Below, piece after piece: positions 36,966 through 47,669 of a stretch of 64,000 nucleotides of DNA. How positions within the stretch are numbered: the first letter of the stretch is position 1; every line of letters begins with the position of its first letter. The notes below the pieces were generated by a model that searched no databases, was not told the DNA's origin, and saw only the letters and a list, made by a program, of their open reading frames with translations. A program made the position numbers and the translations under genes. Location of the stretch: assembly GCF_031877795.1 (NCBI RefSeq), contig NC_133935.1, positions 81,807,748-81,871,747 of the forward strand, read 5' to 3'. Source of the stretch: Strix aluco. Its lineage: Eukaryota > Chordata > Aves > Strigiformes > Strigidae.

Positions 36966-37339
36966 CTCTCGTGGCCGAATCAATTATTCCTGATGGATCC
37001 AGAGGATAGCAAATTGCAAGGACAGAGAAAGAATGGGTATGAACAGTAGCAAAGAGTAGACTTAGCTGAGTGATGCCGAGTGAGTGACTGACAACAAAAA
37101 TAAATGAAATGCAATGTGGGTAATGTAAAAAGATTAATGGGGGAAAAGAAAAACATTCCTACCTTTTCACATGAAATGAGATGCTCTGAGCTGGCATGAG
37201 CCAGCTAATATAATTGTATACAATTAGTGGTCAATTGGTCAATCAATTGGATCAATCCAGTATCATGATGATAGAAAAGCTACTCCATATCATTCTATGA
37301 AAACATGGGCTCAACAATTCGCTTCAATCAAAAATGTAG

Positions 37340-37590
37340 GTGAAGTGGTAGAGATTGTTAGGAAAGGGCTAGAGATCATCATTACACCGCTAAATATGAG
37401 GTATGGCCACTTCTGGGATGCTGTGTGCAGTAATTCTCTGTCTCAAAAAAAGTGTCTAATAGGAAATGTATAGTGAGATGCAACAAGGAAAATCCAAAAA
37501 CTAGCATAGCTTCATATGACAAGCAACCGTATTTTCCAGGACTTTGGGCTGGAGAAGAGAAGAGAGAGGAGAATGACAGAGGGAAACAGG
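37340..37590 (+). mobile_element. Ancient CR1-like relic, ORF2 C-terminal part
   Basis: The nucleotide pattern follows the CR1/L3 C-terminal region: a segment like TATGGCCACTTCTGGGATGC (HLRYGHFWDAVCS, related to [13 protein letters not shown]), a stretch like CTGTCTCAAAAAAAGTGTCT, then CTTCATATGA and GGGCTGGAGAAGAGAAGAGA. The order and spacing match, but the frame is broken throughout. Together with 36780-36965 this looks like one old element missing most of its reverse transcriptase. Confidence 0.55.
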
Positions 37591-37620
37591 AGAGGGGAAA
37601 TCTTGGGATTGTCCTCTTTT

Positions 37621-37638
37621 CACCACCACCACCACCAC
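37621..37638. repeat. (CAC)6 microsatellite
   Basis: Six CAC units in a row. In one frame they read as six His codons, but the surrounding frame has no gene support. Confidence 0.9.
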
Positions 37639-38650
37639 ATGTCTCTATTGTGCTATTTCAGGCCCTGGTTAAACTTTTGCAAGGTTTTTGTGTCTCACCA
37701 GAGCTGAAGTGGATACTTCAGATGCTGATCTGCACCCAAAAAGCACCTTCTGTCCTCAGACTTTATAATAGGATTTTCTGGATTTTTTGAAAGTCGATGC
37801 TTAGAGAGAAAAGTGCATCAAATAAACTGTATTATTTTCTCTTAAATCCCAAGCACCGTCCTGATTTAACAAACCTACCTGGATAGATCAGGAGGATCCA
37901 TATAGTAAAGGAGGATTTATGGAGAGCAGACAATGTTAGCAGCTTTCTTTGCTCCTTAACAACAAAACCATTGAGAAGAGAATGACTTCCATATGTTTGA
38001 ACAATAATTTAGGGAAATAGCCATGTTATTCTGTTTGGGTTTTAGCAAAATGTTTTTTTGGAAAAAAAGTGCACATCAGTGTTTCAGAGCCGTATCACTA
38101 AAGCCCATTTCTAATATACAAAACTTCTTGCCAAGCTAGGTAATCTCTCATTAATGAGCCAAAGGAGCCCAAATTCATTTCTAAAAGTAGGAGAAAAAAC
38201 ATAAAGGGAAAACTGTGGAACGCAGATAAAACTGACAAGGTATGTCATTCTTTCTTATAATAAATCCAAGTAATTGCAAGGAAATTTTATTTTCCTCCCC
38301 ACTTAACCCCAATTATCTTAATTTAATCACAGAAACATTGTTATTTCCCTCCAAACCAGACTGCTTTGCGTGTGAAATATCGTTTCCAACATGTGCTTGG
38401 GTTTAGGCATGTTCCTAATCCCTAAAACAAACATAGCGAGCAGGAGAGCACGTCCCAGCATACGTGGCATTGGAGGGAGGGCTTGTTGGCTCCACTTGCA
38501 CTGGCTGTGTGGGAAACAAGGCCAAGTCATCCCAACAGGGATTTCCCAGGTGGCATTGTAGCTAATGCCTGGGGAGGCAGGCACAACGCGGATGTAGTGG
38601 GGCAGGAGTGATGCTGTCTTTCTGAGGAATCATCTTTTGGTGGGTCAAGA
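37639..38650. other. Intergenic DNA, no gene seen
   Basis: Unique AT-rich sequence between the ancient CR1 relic and a younger CR1 copy. No exon, RNA gene or element was recognised. Confidence 0.55.
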
Positions 38651-39538
38651 TTTGGTGCAGACAACACCAAGTTGGGTGGGAGTGTTGAGCTCCTTGAGGG
38701 TAGGAAGGGTCTACAGAGGGATCTGGACAGGCTGGATCGATGGGCCGGGGCCAAGTGTATGAGGTTCAACAAGGCTCAGTGATGGGTCCTGCACTTGGGT
38801 CACAGCAACCCCATGTAATGCTACAGGCTTGGGGAAGAGTGGCTGGAAAGCTGCCTGGCGGAAAAGAACCAGGAAGTGTTGGTTGACAGCCAGCTGAATA
38901 TGAGCCAGCAGTGTGCCCAGGTGGCCAAGGCCAATGGCATCCTGGCTTGTATGAGAACTAGTGTGGCCAGCAGAACTAGGGAAGTGGTTGTCCCTTTGTA
39001 CTCAGCACTGGTGAGGCCACACCTCGAATACTGTGTTCAGTTTTGGGCCCCTCACTACAAGAAAGACATTGAGGTGCTGGAGAGTGTCCAAAGAAGGGCA
39101 ACGAAGCTGGTGCAGGGTCTAGAGCACAAGTCTTATGAGGAGAGGCTGAGGGAACTGGGGTTGTTTAGCCTGGAGAAAAGGAGGCTTAGGGGAGACCATA
39201 TCGCTCTCTACAACTACCTGAAAGGAGGTTATAATGAGGTGGGTGTCGGTCTCTTCTCTCAAGTGACAAGTGATAGGATGAGAGGAAATGGCCTCAAGTT
39301 GCACCAGGGGAGGTTTAGATTGGATATTAGGAAAAATGTCCTCACTGAAAGGATTGTCAAGCATTGGAACAGGCTGCCCAGGGAAGGGGTTGAGTCACCA
39401 TCTCTGGAGGTATTTAAGAAACATGTAGATGTGGCACTTAGGGACATGGTTTAGTGGTGGACTTGACAGTGTTAGGTTTGTGGTTGGACTTGATCTTAAG
39501 GATCTTTTCCAACCTAAATGATTCTATGATTCTATGAC
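38651..39538 (+). mobile_element. CR1 LINE 3' fragment with intact 192-codon ORF2 end
   Basis: A 0.89 kb 5'-truncated CR1. It starts just after reverse-transcriptase motif C ([18 protein letters not shown]) and then has two stops. It stays open from 38876 to 39454: [51 protein letters not shown], ending LRDMV. The 3' UTR ends ATGATTCTATGATTCTATGA. One Lys codon is missing in AK-ANG relative to the copy at 5039. The two copies are otherwise close relatives and seem of similar age. Confidence 0.95.
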
Positions 39539-40265
39539 TTCGCTGGTTTTCCATTAGATGGGCTTGGTGGCATCACACCACTCCTGAGGTGCCTGATGAT
39601 TTCTTCTAATGAGAGTGTCTTACCAATTGCTTGCTGCTTTGGTTAATGTTAATTGTGCACAGTGACATCTCCCCCTCTGGTTATCTGCCTGTGAATAGTT
39701 TCTTTTCTTTTTACTGAAGTTTTCCATGAACAAGGAGCCATTTCTCAGAACAAGGTGGTGGTGGTAGTGAATAATTGTTTTGCAACATTAAAATATAATC
39801 AGTGAAGTGACATTTTCTTTGGCAGACTCCCATTTTGGAGTCATGACAAAATTTGGCAGCAGTTCCTTCACATCCTTATACCCCCCTGTCCCAACAAAAA
39901 TCAGCAGGAAGCCTTTGAAACGTTTTGGTTTTACACTACACACACACTCAGCAAAACCTTCGCAGTGCTTCATGGCTAAATCCACAGCTAATGCCCTTAA
40001 TGAACCTTCCTGAGCCTATCTTGGGTCTTCATCCCAACTGGACAGTCAGGCTTCCAAAAATGGCAATACAGACAGACAATGCCAGAGCACATTTTTATTG
40101 TATCTCCAGCCCTAGGATGCCTCTGCAGTGCCCTGGGGCTGGGCATATGCTGGGGGAGGCTAAGGTCTGTGCATGCAGGGAGGTGTCATAAGGATGATGG
40201 TGCTCCAATAAGCTCAGAAAGGAGACAAGGAGTACCTACAGGAAAGACACTGGAGCTGGAGCACT
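39539..40265. other. Spacer between inverted CR1 copies
   Basis: Unique sequence of 727 bp separating a plus-strand and a minus-strand CR1 whose 3' ends face each other. No gene was seen. Confidence 0.55.
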
Positions 40266-40897
40266 CACAGAATCACAGAATCATCTAGGTTGGAAAGGAC
40301 CTTGAAGATCATCTAGTCCAACCATTAACCTAGCACTGACAGTTCCCAACTACACCATATCCCTCAGCGCTATGTTGACTCTACTCTTAAACACCTCCAG
40401 GGATGGGGACTCCACTACTTCCCTGGGCAGCCCATTCCAATGCCTAACAACCCCTTCTGTAAAGAAATACTTCCTAATATCCAGTCTAAACCTTCCCTGG
40501 CGCAACTTGAGGCCATTACCTCTTGCCTTATCGCTCATTACTTTATTAAAGAGACTCATCCCCAGCTCTCTGCAACCTCCTTTCAGGTAGTTGTAGAGGG
40601 CGATGAGGTCTCCCCTCAGCCTCCTCTTCTCCAAACTAAACAACCCCAGTTCCCTCAGCCACTCCTTGTACGACATGTGTTCCAGACCCTTCACCAGCTT
40701 CGTTGCCCTTCTCTGGACACGCTTGAATAATTCAATGTCCTTTTTGTAGTGAGGGGCCCAAAACTGAACACAGTAATCGAGGTGCGGCCTCACCAGTGCC
40801 GAGTACAGGGCAAGATCACTTCCCTGTCCCTGCTGGCCACGCTATTTCTGATGCAAGCCAAGATACCATTGGCCTTCTTGGCCACCTGGGCCACTCA
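40266..40897 (-). mobile_element. CR1 LINE 3' fragment
   Basis: A 0.63 kb CR1 on the minus strand with an open frame of 147 codons (complement 40793-40350). The frame runs [20 protein letters not shown] through [20 protein letters not shown] and [20 protein letters not shown] to LRDMV. The 3' end carries two CAGAATCA units (antisense of the terminal repeat). The 5' truncation lies near 40897 in the VAKKANGI segment. Same subfamily type as 9391-9946. Confidence 0.95.
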
Positions 40898-43800
40898 TAG
40901 GGCCAGAATAGATCTTACAGCGGTGGCCACCAGCACCTGGATAGGACTGCTGGAAAAGGGTGAGCCATTTGCTATACAATGTGCCTCAAGGGTCTGTGTA
41001 AGGTGAGGACTCAGTTGTGTCAGTGACATTTCGGTGAGGTGAGAGGAGGTATTGGTTTGTTTAAAAAACAGACCAGCAGAGGACTGGCAGGTGGTGAGTG
41101 CCCAGGGAAGGTGCAGGGAGGCACAGAATGCTGCAGGCAGCACAAAGCAGGGACTGAGCAAAAGCCAAAGCATTCAACCCTCTCCCTCCAAGCTCACCAA
41201 AACCTCTTGCTTCCCTGGACAACTGTCCAAACACCAGGCATGGCTATGATTTCAAAGCTTAACTTTGAATTACTGAGAAAAATCAGTAGCTTTAATGAGA
41301 ACAGACCCAGGCAGCACAAGTCTACTGGAGATTGAGGAAAATTCTCTAACCACAAACTGGACAGAGCTTTGGGCTCAGCTGATGCTGTGGCCACAAACCA
41401 CCCACAAATACTACCAGAAAACCACATATTGGCTCAGGCATGTGGGTATGTATCCTCCATGCCACTCGACTCATCTGGCCATCAAGGAAGGCAGTCAGAT
41501 CCATCAGACTGGTCTGCAGCTACCCATGTCAACATGCCCCTTGAACCCTCCAAACCCCTTGGTACCAGGGTCTAGAGTGTATTTTGTCTTACCAAGTTTT
41601 GTTGGGAAATTAAGTGTGTAGGAGCTGCAGTTCTGCTTGCAATTACCTAGATGTAAGACTAAGTGAGAACTGAGTGGAAATTTTCATACAAATATGAATC
41701 TTTCTGAGTATCAGACAGGTGATTGCTGACTGTGCCCTCTGAAAGTCAGATTTATCAGCATCCTGTCCTCCTAACACACAGCAGAGCAAGTCACCCAGAA
41801 ACTGGCCACCTCGTTGAACACAATTAAGTCAAAAACACCCCATCACACACACTAGAGTAGACAGGCCCTGCAAGCAGGAAGAGAAAAGTGGCCAGGGCCA
41901 GTGTTGGGAGAAGGGGTTCTGCTTCAAATGAACTCCCTCCTCAGTTCCACCAAAGAAGTTCTCTGAGGGTTTTACAGACAGAATTTGCATTGCAGCAGCT
42001 CACAGATTTAATCACTGCCCAGCTGCTGCCATGGCCCTTATGGCACCCTGCCACTACCCTTCCCCTGGGTGGGATCTGCTCTGCTAATGTCAGCCCACCC
42101 TGCGTAGTCTGCCTTGTGACAGTAGGGACACATCACCATGTACAGGCACCATCTCCCCTCACACTGCTCTTCAAATGCTTGGCTGACTTCAAGAGGACTC
42201 TGCTAGTGTGTTGCTTGGTGCCCTCTGTCACCAGGGGAGGGGGATCATTAGTGTGTCCTTCTCTTCTTGGTCACTAGGGCAAACTATTAAATCAGAAATG
42301 TTATGAGGTATTTTGTACTTGAGTGTGTTTGGCCCCATTCCCACCAACATTGGCCCTGACTGTGTCCCTGGCATCTCGGGACATCTGGAGTTGCCTGGAA
42401 GGGGTGACAAGAGGACAAGTCAAGTCCATATCTGTGCACGTGTTCACTTTCACCAGGGGGTCCTCCATCCACGCACAGTAGATTGACAGCTCGGTCTCTG
42501 CAGGGAGTGGGCAGACACGGTGGTGGGATGGGTCAGTCTTCAACACCCAGCTGAAGTTTTTAAACTTCACATACAGTTTTTAAACTTCATATACAGATTA
42601 TGGACCCAATTCTCCTCTCACATTAGGCAGGAGCAGCAATGATATTCAAGCCACTGCTGATACTGCAGACAAACTGATTTTGCCAAGGTTGTGGCAGATT
42701 ACAACTGCATACTGGCATTAGTGTGAAATAAAGCTCAGCAGTCAGAGCTGACCTGTTCTTACCCCAGTCCCTTCAAAAATGCCCAGGTCACCTCCAGCCC
42801 TGGGCAAAGACCCCTCTGGGAGAGACATCCTATATCATACGTGTGTTTTGTATCAGCAGATGGCCAGGAGCTGCATAGCTCCACCATCATGGACAGCAAC
42901 GATAAAGTGATCACTTCTGTGGTGGGAGCAACCCAGGAAATCTTGTTGCTGACCTGGAGGCATTGCTTTTGGGTGGCAACTTGGCAGCATGGTGAAGAGT
43001 AGAGGTGAGCTCAACCTATTGCTGTCAGTGTCCGGAGCACACAAAGTGGCCTAGCTCCTTCTCTATTCCTAATTGCTCTTACAGACTCTTGGGATTTTTT
43101 CTGCAAGGAAGGCAGTCAAAAGGAAACCCAAAACCACATGGTTCTGGAGGGCCACCAGCTGCCAAAGTGCAGCCCATCGATCACAGTCTGGGAACGAATG
43201 CAACAAAATACTTCACCTTTCCACTGATTATGTTGAGTCCTCAAAACACATATAATGCTTTAAGCAAGGCTTTGCATGACCCCCTTCCACTTAAAGTCAA
43301 GCAAAGGCACCAGGACACATGTAAGTCACTTAATTTATATGACAATTCAATGGCAGGTCTGCATAAGAAAAGTCAGGGATCCTTGACTTTTGGCCCCTGC
43401 TCCAGTTTCTAAAATTGCCAGCTGCTCAAGTGGGGCAGGGAGGGGAGATGCCAGCACATCAGTGAGGGGATGTAGCTCCTTGCAGAGGATGAATCAGAGC
43501 AGTCTGCGCTAGGTGCCAGAATTTGGATTGCATATTCAGACAGGAACACACCTAACTGAACAAAAGGGACGGGACAAATGTACTCTTGGCTGGAGCAAAG
43601 CCCAGGGAGGTCTCTTCTGCTCTTCAGCATCAAGAGCTCTTTTGACAGCCTTTGACTACTGAATGTCTTTACACAGTCCCCACACAGAAACCAGGTCCAT
43701 CCTGGGGACTGCCAAGATTTGGCACTTCTGATACGCCCAGGCTGCCTGGCAGGAGGCAAACTGGGGAATCCTTCATGACAGGAACAATGGGAACATCATC

Positions 43801-44312
43801 CCTTTGCTGTGGCCATGCACAGAGGATGACAAGTGCTTGGGCAGGTAAGACACCACCTGCAGCACCTCTCCCAGCAGCTCTCCCAGTGCTCCCCATACAA
43901 GCATAGGCTGGAAAACCATTGCTTTTTCTCAGTGTTTCCTTGCAGAGGACACATGCTCTTTGGAGAGCAGAGAGGACTTTTGACACTTCTTTTTTCCTAT
44001 TCTGTTCTGTTTACTCTAGCAGATAGGCCATAATCCAAACCGTAATTTTTACAGGACTCAATCAAATCCTGTCTCTGAAATGTATGACTATCTGCCCTGC
44101 CATCTGCTCTGTCCCCTCCATCCATGCACACATTTCACAGGCTCCAAGGGAAATGTTTTCTTCTGCCAGGGTTTGCTCAGCTGAGTCAGTGCTGGAGCCC
44201 ACACAGGATTTTCCCCTCTGCCCCCAGCCTCCCTGTCAGCCCTGGACCCACAGCTGGAATCAGGGCTTTAAACTGCTGGTTGCTCAGTAAAGCAAATCTG
44301 CTCTGTGGGTAT
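40898..44312. other. Intergenic DNA, no gene seen
   Basis: Unique sequence with no supported exon. It contains a perfect-spaced 20-bp tandem duplication at 42556-42595. Open frames up to about 135 codons (for example 43005-43412, +) lack family resemblance. Confidence 0.5.
42556..42595. repeat. 20-bp tandem duplication
   Basis: Two adjacent 20-bp units beginning GTTTTTAAACTTCA differ at one base (CACATACA versus CATATACA). Each holds a TTTAAA palindrome. Confidence 0.9.
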
Positions 44313-44551
44313 GGAAGGTTTAGACTAGATATTAGGAAGCATTTCTTTACAGAACGGGTTGTTGGGCGTTGGAATGGGCTGCCCAGGGCAGTGGTGGAGT
44401 CCTCATCCCTGGAGGTGTTTAAGAGTAGGGTCGACATAGCGCTGAGGGATCTGGTGTAGTTGGGAACTGTCAGTGTTAGGTTAATGGTTGGACTGGATGA
44501 TCTTCAAGGTCCTTTCCAATCTAGATAATTCTGTGATTCTGTGATTCTGTG
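44313..44551 (+). mobile_element. CR1 LINE 3' fragment (short)
   Basis: The last 0.24 kb of a CR1: [20 protein letters not shown], then [26 protein letters not shown], stop, 3' UTR and three ATTCTGTG repeats ending near 44551. The open frame (44124-44459) is an artefact of fusion with unique upstream sequence. Confidence 0.95.
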
Positions 44552-44680
44552 AGATCTCAGGCAGAAAAATGGCATCAGAGGCACTTCGTTAGCTTCCTGC
44601 AGAGCAGTGAAGGGGTTGTCTCATGAATTTCTAGAGTAGGAGGGGAGCAGCAGCCTGATTGAAAGGTATTTGAGGTTATT

Positions 44681-45258
44681 CATAGAATCATAGAATGACT
44701 TGGGTTGGAAGGGACCTTAAAGATCATCTAGTTCCAACCCACCTGCCATGGGAGGGGCATCTTTCACTAGACCGGGTTGTTCAAAGTCCCATCCAACCTG
44801 GCCTTGATCACTTCCAGGGAGGGGGCAGCCACAACTTCTCTGGGAAGCCTGTTCCAGTGCCTCATCACCCTCACAGTAAAGAATTTCTTATATCTAATCT
44901 AAATCTATACTCTGTCAGTTTAAAGCCATTACCCCTTGTTCTATCACTACATACCCTTGTAAAAAATCCCTCCCCATCTTTCCTGTACCCCCTTTAATTA
45001 CTGGAAGGCTGCTATAAGGTCTCCCTGGAGCCTTCCCTTCTCCAGGCTGAACAACCCCAACTCTCTCAGCCTGTCCTCACAGGGGAGGTGCTCCAGCCCC
45101 CTGATCATCTTCATGGCTTCCTCTGGACCTGCTCCAGCAGGTCCATGTCATTCTGATGTTGGGGGCCTCAGACCTGGACACAGCACTGCAGGGAGGATCT
45201 CATGAGAGTGGAGTAGAGGGGAAGAATCACCTCCCTCGACCTGCTGGCCACACTTCTT
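44681..45258 (-). mobile_element. CR1 LINE 3' fragment, divergent subfamily
   Basis: A 0.58 kb minus-strand CR1 with the CATAGAATCATAGAATGACT terminus at its 3' end. It contains the CTGGCCTTGATCACTTCCAG and CTTCTCCAGGCTGAACAACC blocks of an older CR1 subfamily. Its coding frame is broken. It lies 129 bp from the plus-strand copy ending at 44551, 3' end to 3' end. Confidence 0.93.
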
Positions 45259-47474
45259 TTAACCTTCATGGACCAATATCTTAATTTTTCTCACCCAGGA
45301 GGTAAGAGTGAGTCCAATGTGCCGAGATACTCCTGCAGGATCGCTGGTGGGTTGGGAAGAGGAGAGAGGGACCCTATCACCAAGCTGTGCCAGGGCACAC
45401 AAGGGAAGGGCTGGACAAGCTAAAAAGGGAGCAGGAAAGTGCAGACCAGCAGGTTGTCCCAATCACTTATTTATGTTTCAGATGACATTTCTGTTCCACT
45501 TTCCCTGCCCAGAGAATAGCAGAGAGCCTCCAAGGGAAAAGGGATTTATTTGATCTGCTATGCTAGTAAAACCCAGGCAGACAACGGAGACGATGACATG
45601 CTTGATCTCTGCTCACTGTCCGATGACAAACACATGACTGCATCACAAAGGGGTGCTTGCTTGAACTGTTCCCATGCATTTCCATGGGAACAGGGCAACT
45701 GTTTTGGTTTCTTATTTTTAATATTTCTTTTATGATTATTTCTGAAATACCCTTTTAGCTGAAGACTTGGACTCAAGAGATAAGGAAGAGGAAATGTCAC
45801 GGACTGTTGTCAAAAAATTATTTTTCCCAGTTCTTGATGCCAGGAAAAGCAGCTCTTGCTGGAGGAAAACAGATCATGAGTTATGCTCTCTTCAAATTGT
45901 TTGTTTCAGAGATGTTAGAAATTGCAATATGCACCAGTGGGTATAACGGCAGCAATGAAAACCTTTTCTGTAGTAAAAGAAAACCTCTTATAACCTGATC
46001 TCTCTTCTCTTGTGCATATATAGGTGTTTCAGGCTAGTTTTAGGATCACAATCTATTCTTCTTCACATACGCAAAATGAGGGCATCACTTTGCTCCCCAC
46101 AGACACAAGATGAAAAGCTGATTCCTGCCTCAAGAAACAGATCTTATAATTGTGGCTGGAACCAGCACTGCTTGCCAGGAGATCAGGACAGGTGTGATTT
46201 TACAGCACTTCCAGTATTTACACTGTTCAGGTTAAAAGTTTTCATGCTGGTGCCAGTCTTTGCCTCAGTGCATGGAAAAAAGTAGTTTCCAAATTGTCAA
46301 CCACCTCTGGGGCTGCCTGCAACTGAAAAACTTTGAATTTTTCCCTAAATATTTTTGCTGCTTTTTTTACCATCCCCATATTTGGAGCAAAGAGCTGGAG
46401 TTTGATGAGGACATTTTTATATCAAGTCTATTATTCCTGTGGAAAACCCACCCCAATTCAGACAGGTTATAATGAATGGTTAAGAGTCCTTCAGCTGCAG
46501 ACACTCAGCCAAGTCGCCCTCTAAATGAGCTTTACTGTCCCAGTCTTATGGATCACACTAGTACTGGCCACTGGTGGGATTCCCAGCATTGTACCACAGC
46601 TGGGTAATACAGTGCAATATGATGGTCGAAGTGGTGCCATTTGCTAAGAGTCTCTGCCAGAAAGTACCGTCTGTTGTTGCACCCTTGTGTCACCTGTGGC
46701 CAACTTGGTACCTCAGTTTATGGGAGAGAAAAAGCACCACTGATCTGGAATTGCTCCAAGATGGAGGGTCTGGTCAAAATTTCTACTGAGATTTAGGGGA
46801 ACAAAGGCTGCTTTCCATGCCTGGAAGTCTAGAACACCAGGAAACCTCTCCTAGCTCAAAAAGACACCTCCTGGTCTCTTGTGTCCTAGTGGCATGAAAG
46901 GGCATGGCAGTATCAGCTGCTTTTGCTCATAGCTCTGTTGTTTGAGATGCTCTCATAATCCATGTGCCTCCCACAAGTAGGTCATGGTTGCACCAAACAT
47001 GAACCACCACGCACTCAGTGCTATAGCACTGCACTTAAACAGCCCGTCACAAAACAGGGTTGTGAGCCAGAGAGTGGTTAGGATGAATTAAGTTAATCCA
47101 CATCATCCATCAAGGAGGGAGCTGCTGGATGAAGTGACAGGAGGACACTTAAAGGTGTTGTCAATGAGGTGGACAAATTGGTAAGAGCAGTTTGGGAGAA
47201 TCGTCTTTAAATCCCTCGTGACAGATGTCTCCAATAAAGCACTCGATTCAGATTTGTCAGGACAAGGTCCTGAGCATCAGTCAGACATCATGAGCACATC
47301 AAATCCATCTGAGACCCAGAATTACATACACCGCACCTTCACAAGGCAACAATCATACCACCTCTCTGGGCCCCGTTGCAATAGCAGTTGCCATGTTGAT
47401 CACTGGGAATGGCACATGCTGAGCTGCTGAGCACACTAAGGGATGCATAGCATACGATATAATAACATAATGTT
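45259..47474. other. Intergenic DNA, no gene seen
   Basis: Unique sequence with short unsupported open frames. Nothing recognised. Confidence 0.55.
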
Positions 47475-47669
47475 ACAGAATCACAGAATCATAGAATCAT
47501 CTATGTTGGAAAGGACCTTGAAGATCATCTAGTCCAACCGTTAACCTCACACTGACAGTTCCCAACTACACCAGATCCCTCAGCGCTATGTCGACCCTAC
47601 CCTTAACCACCTCCAGGGATGGGGACTCCACCACCTCCCTGGGCAGCCCATTCCAACGCCTAACAACCC
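47475..47669 (-). mobile_element. CR1 LINE 3' fragment (195 bp)
   Basis: A very short, 5'-truncated CR1 on the minus strand: antisense terminal repeats (CAGAATCACAGAATCATAG), 3' UTR, then the last about 30 codons of ORF2 ending abruptly at CCTAACAACCC. Same subfamily as 9391 and 40266. Confidence 0.93.

Noticed and set aside
37516..37707. Open frame with six consecutive His codons
   Set aside because: The His run is a (CAC)6 microsatellite at the edge of an ancient CR1 relic.
44124..44459. 111-codon frame as a cellular gene fused to CR1
   Set aside because: Only the C-terminal half is CR1 and the rest is random unique sequence. There is no promoter or splice support.
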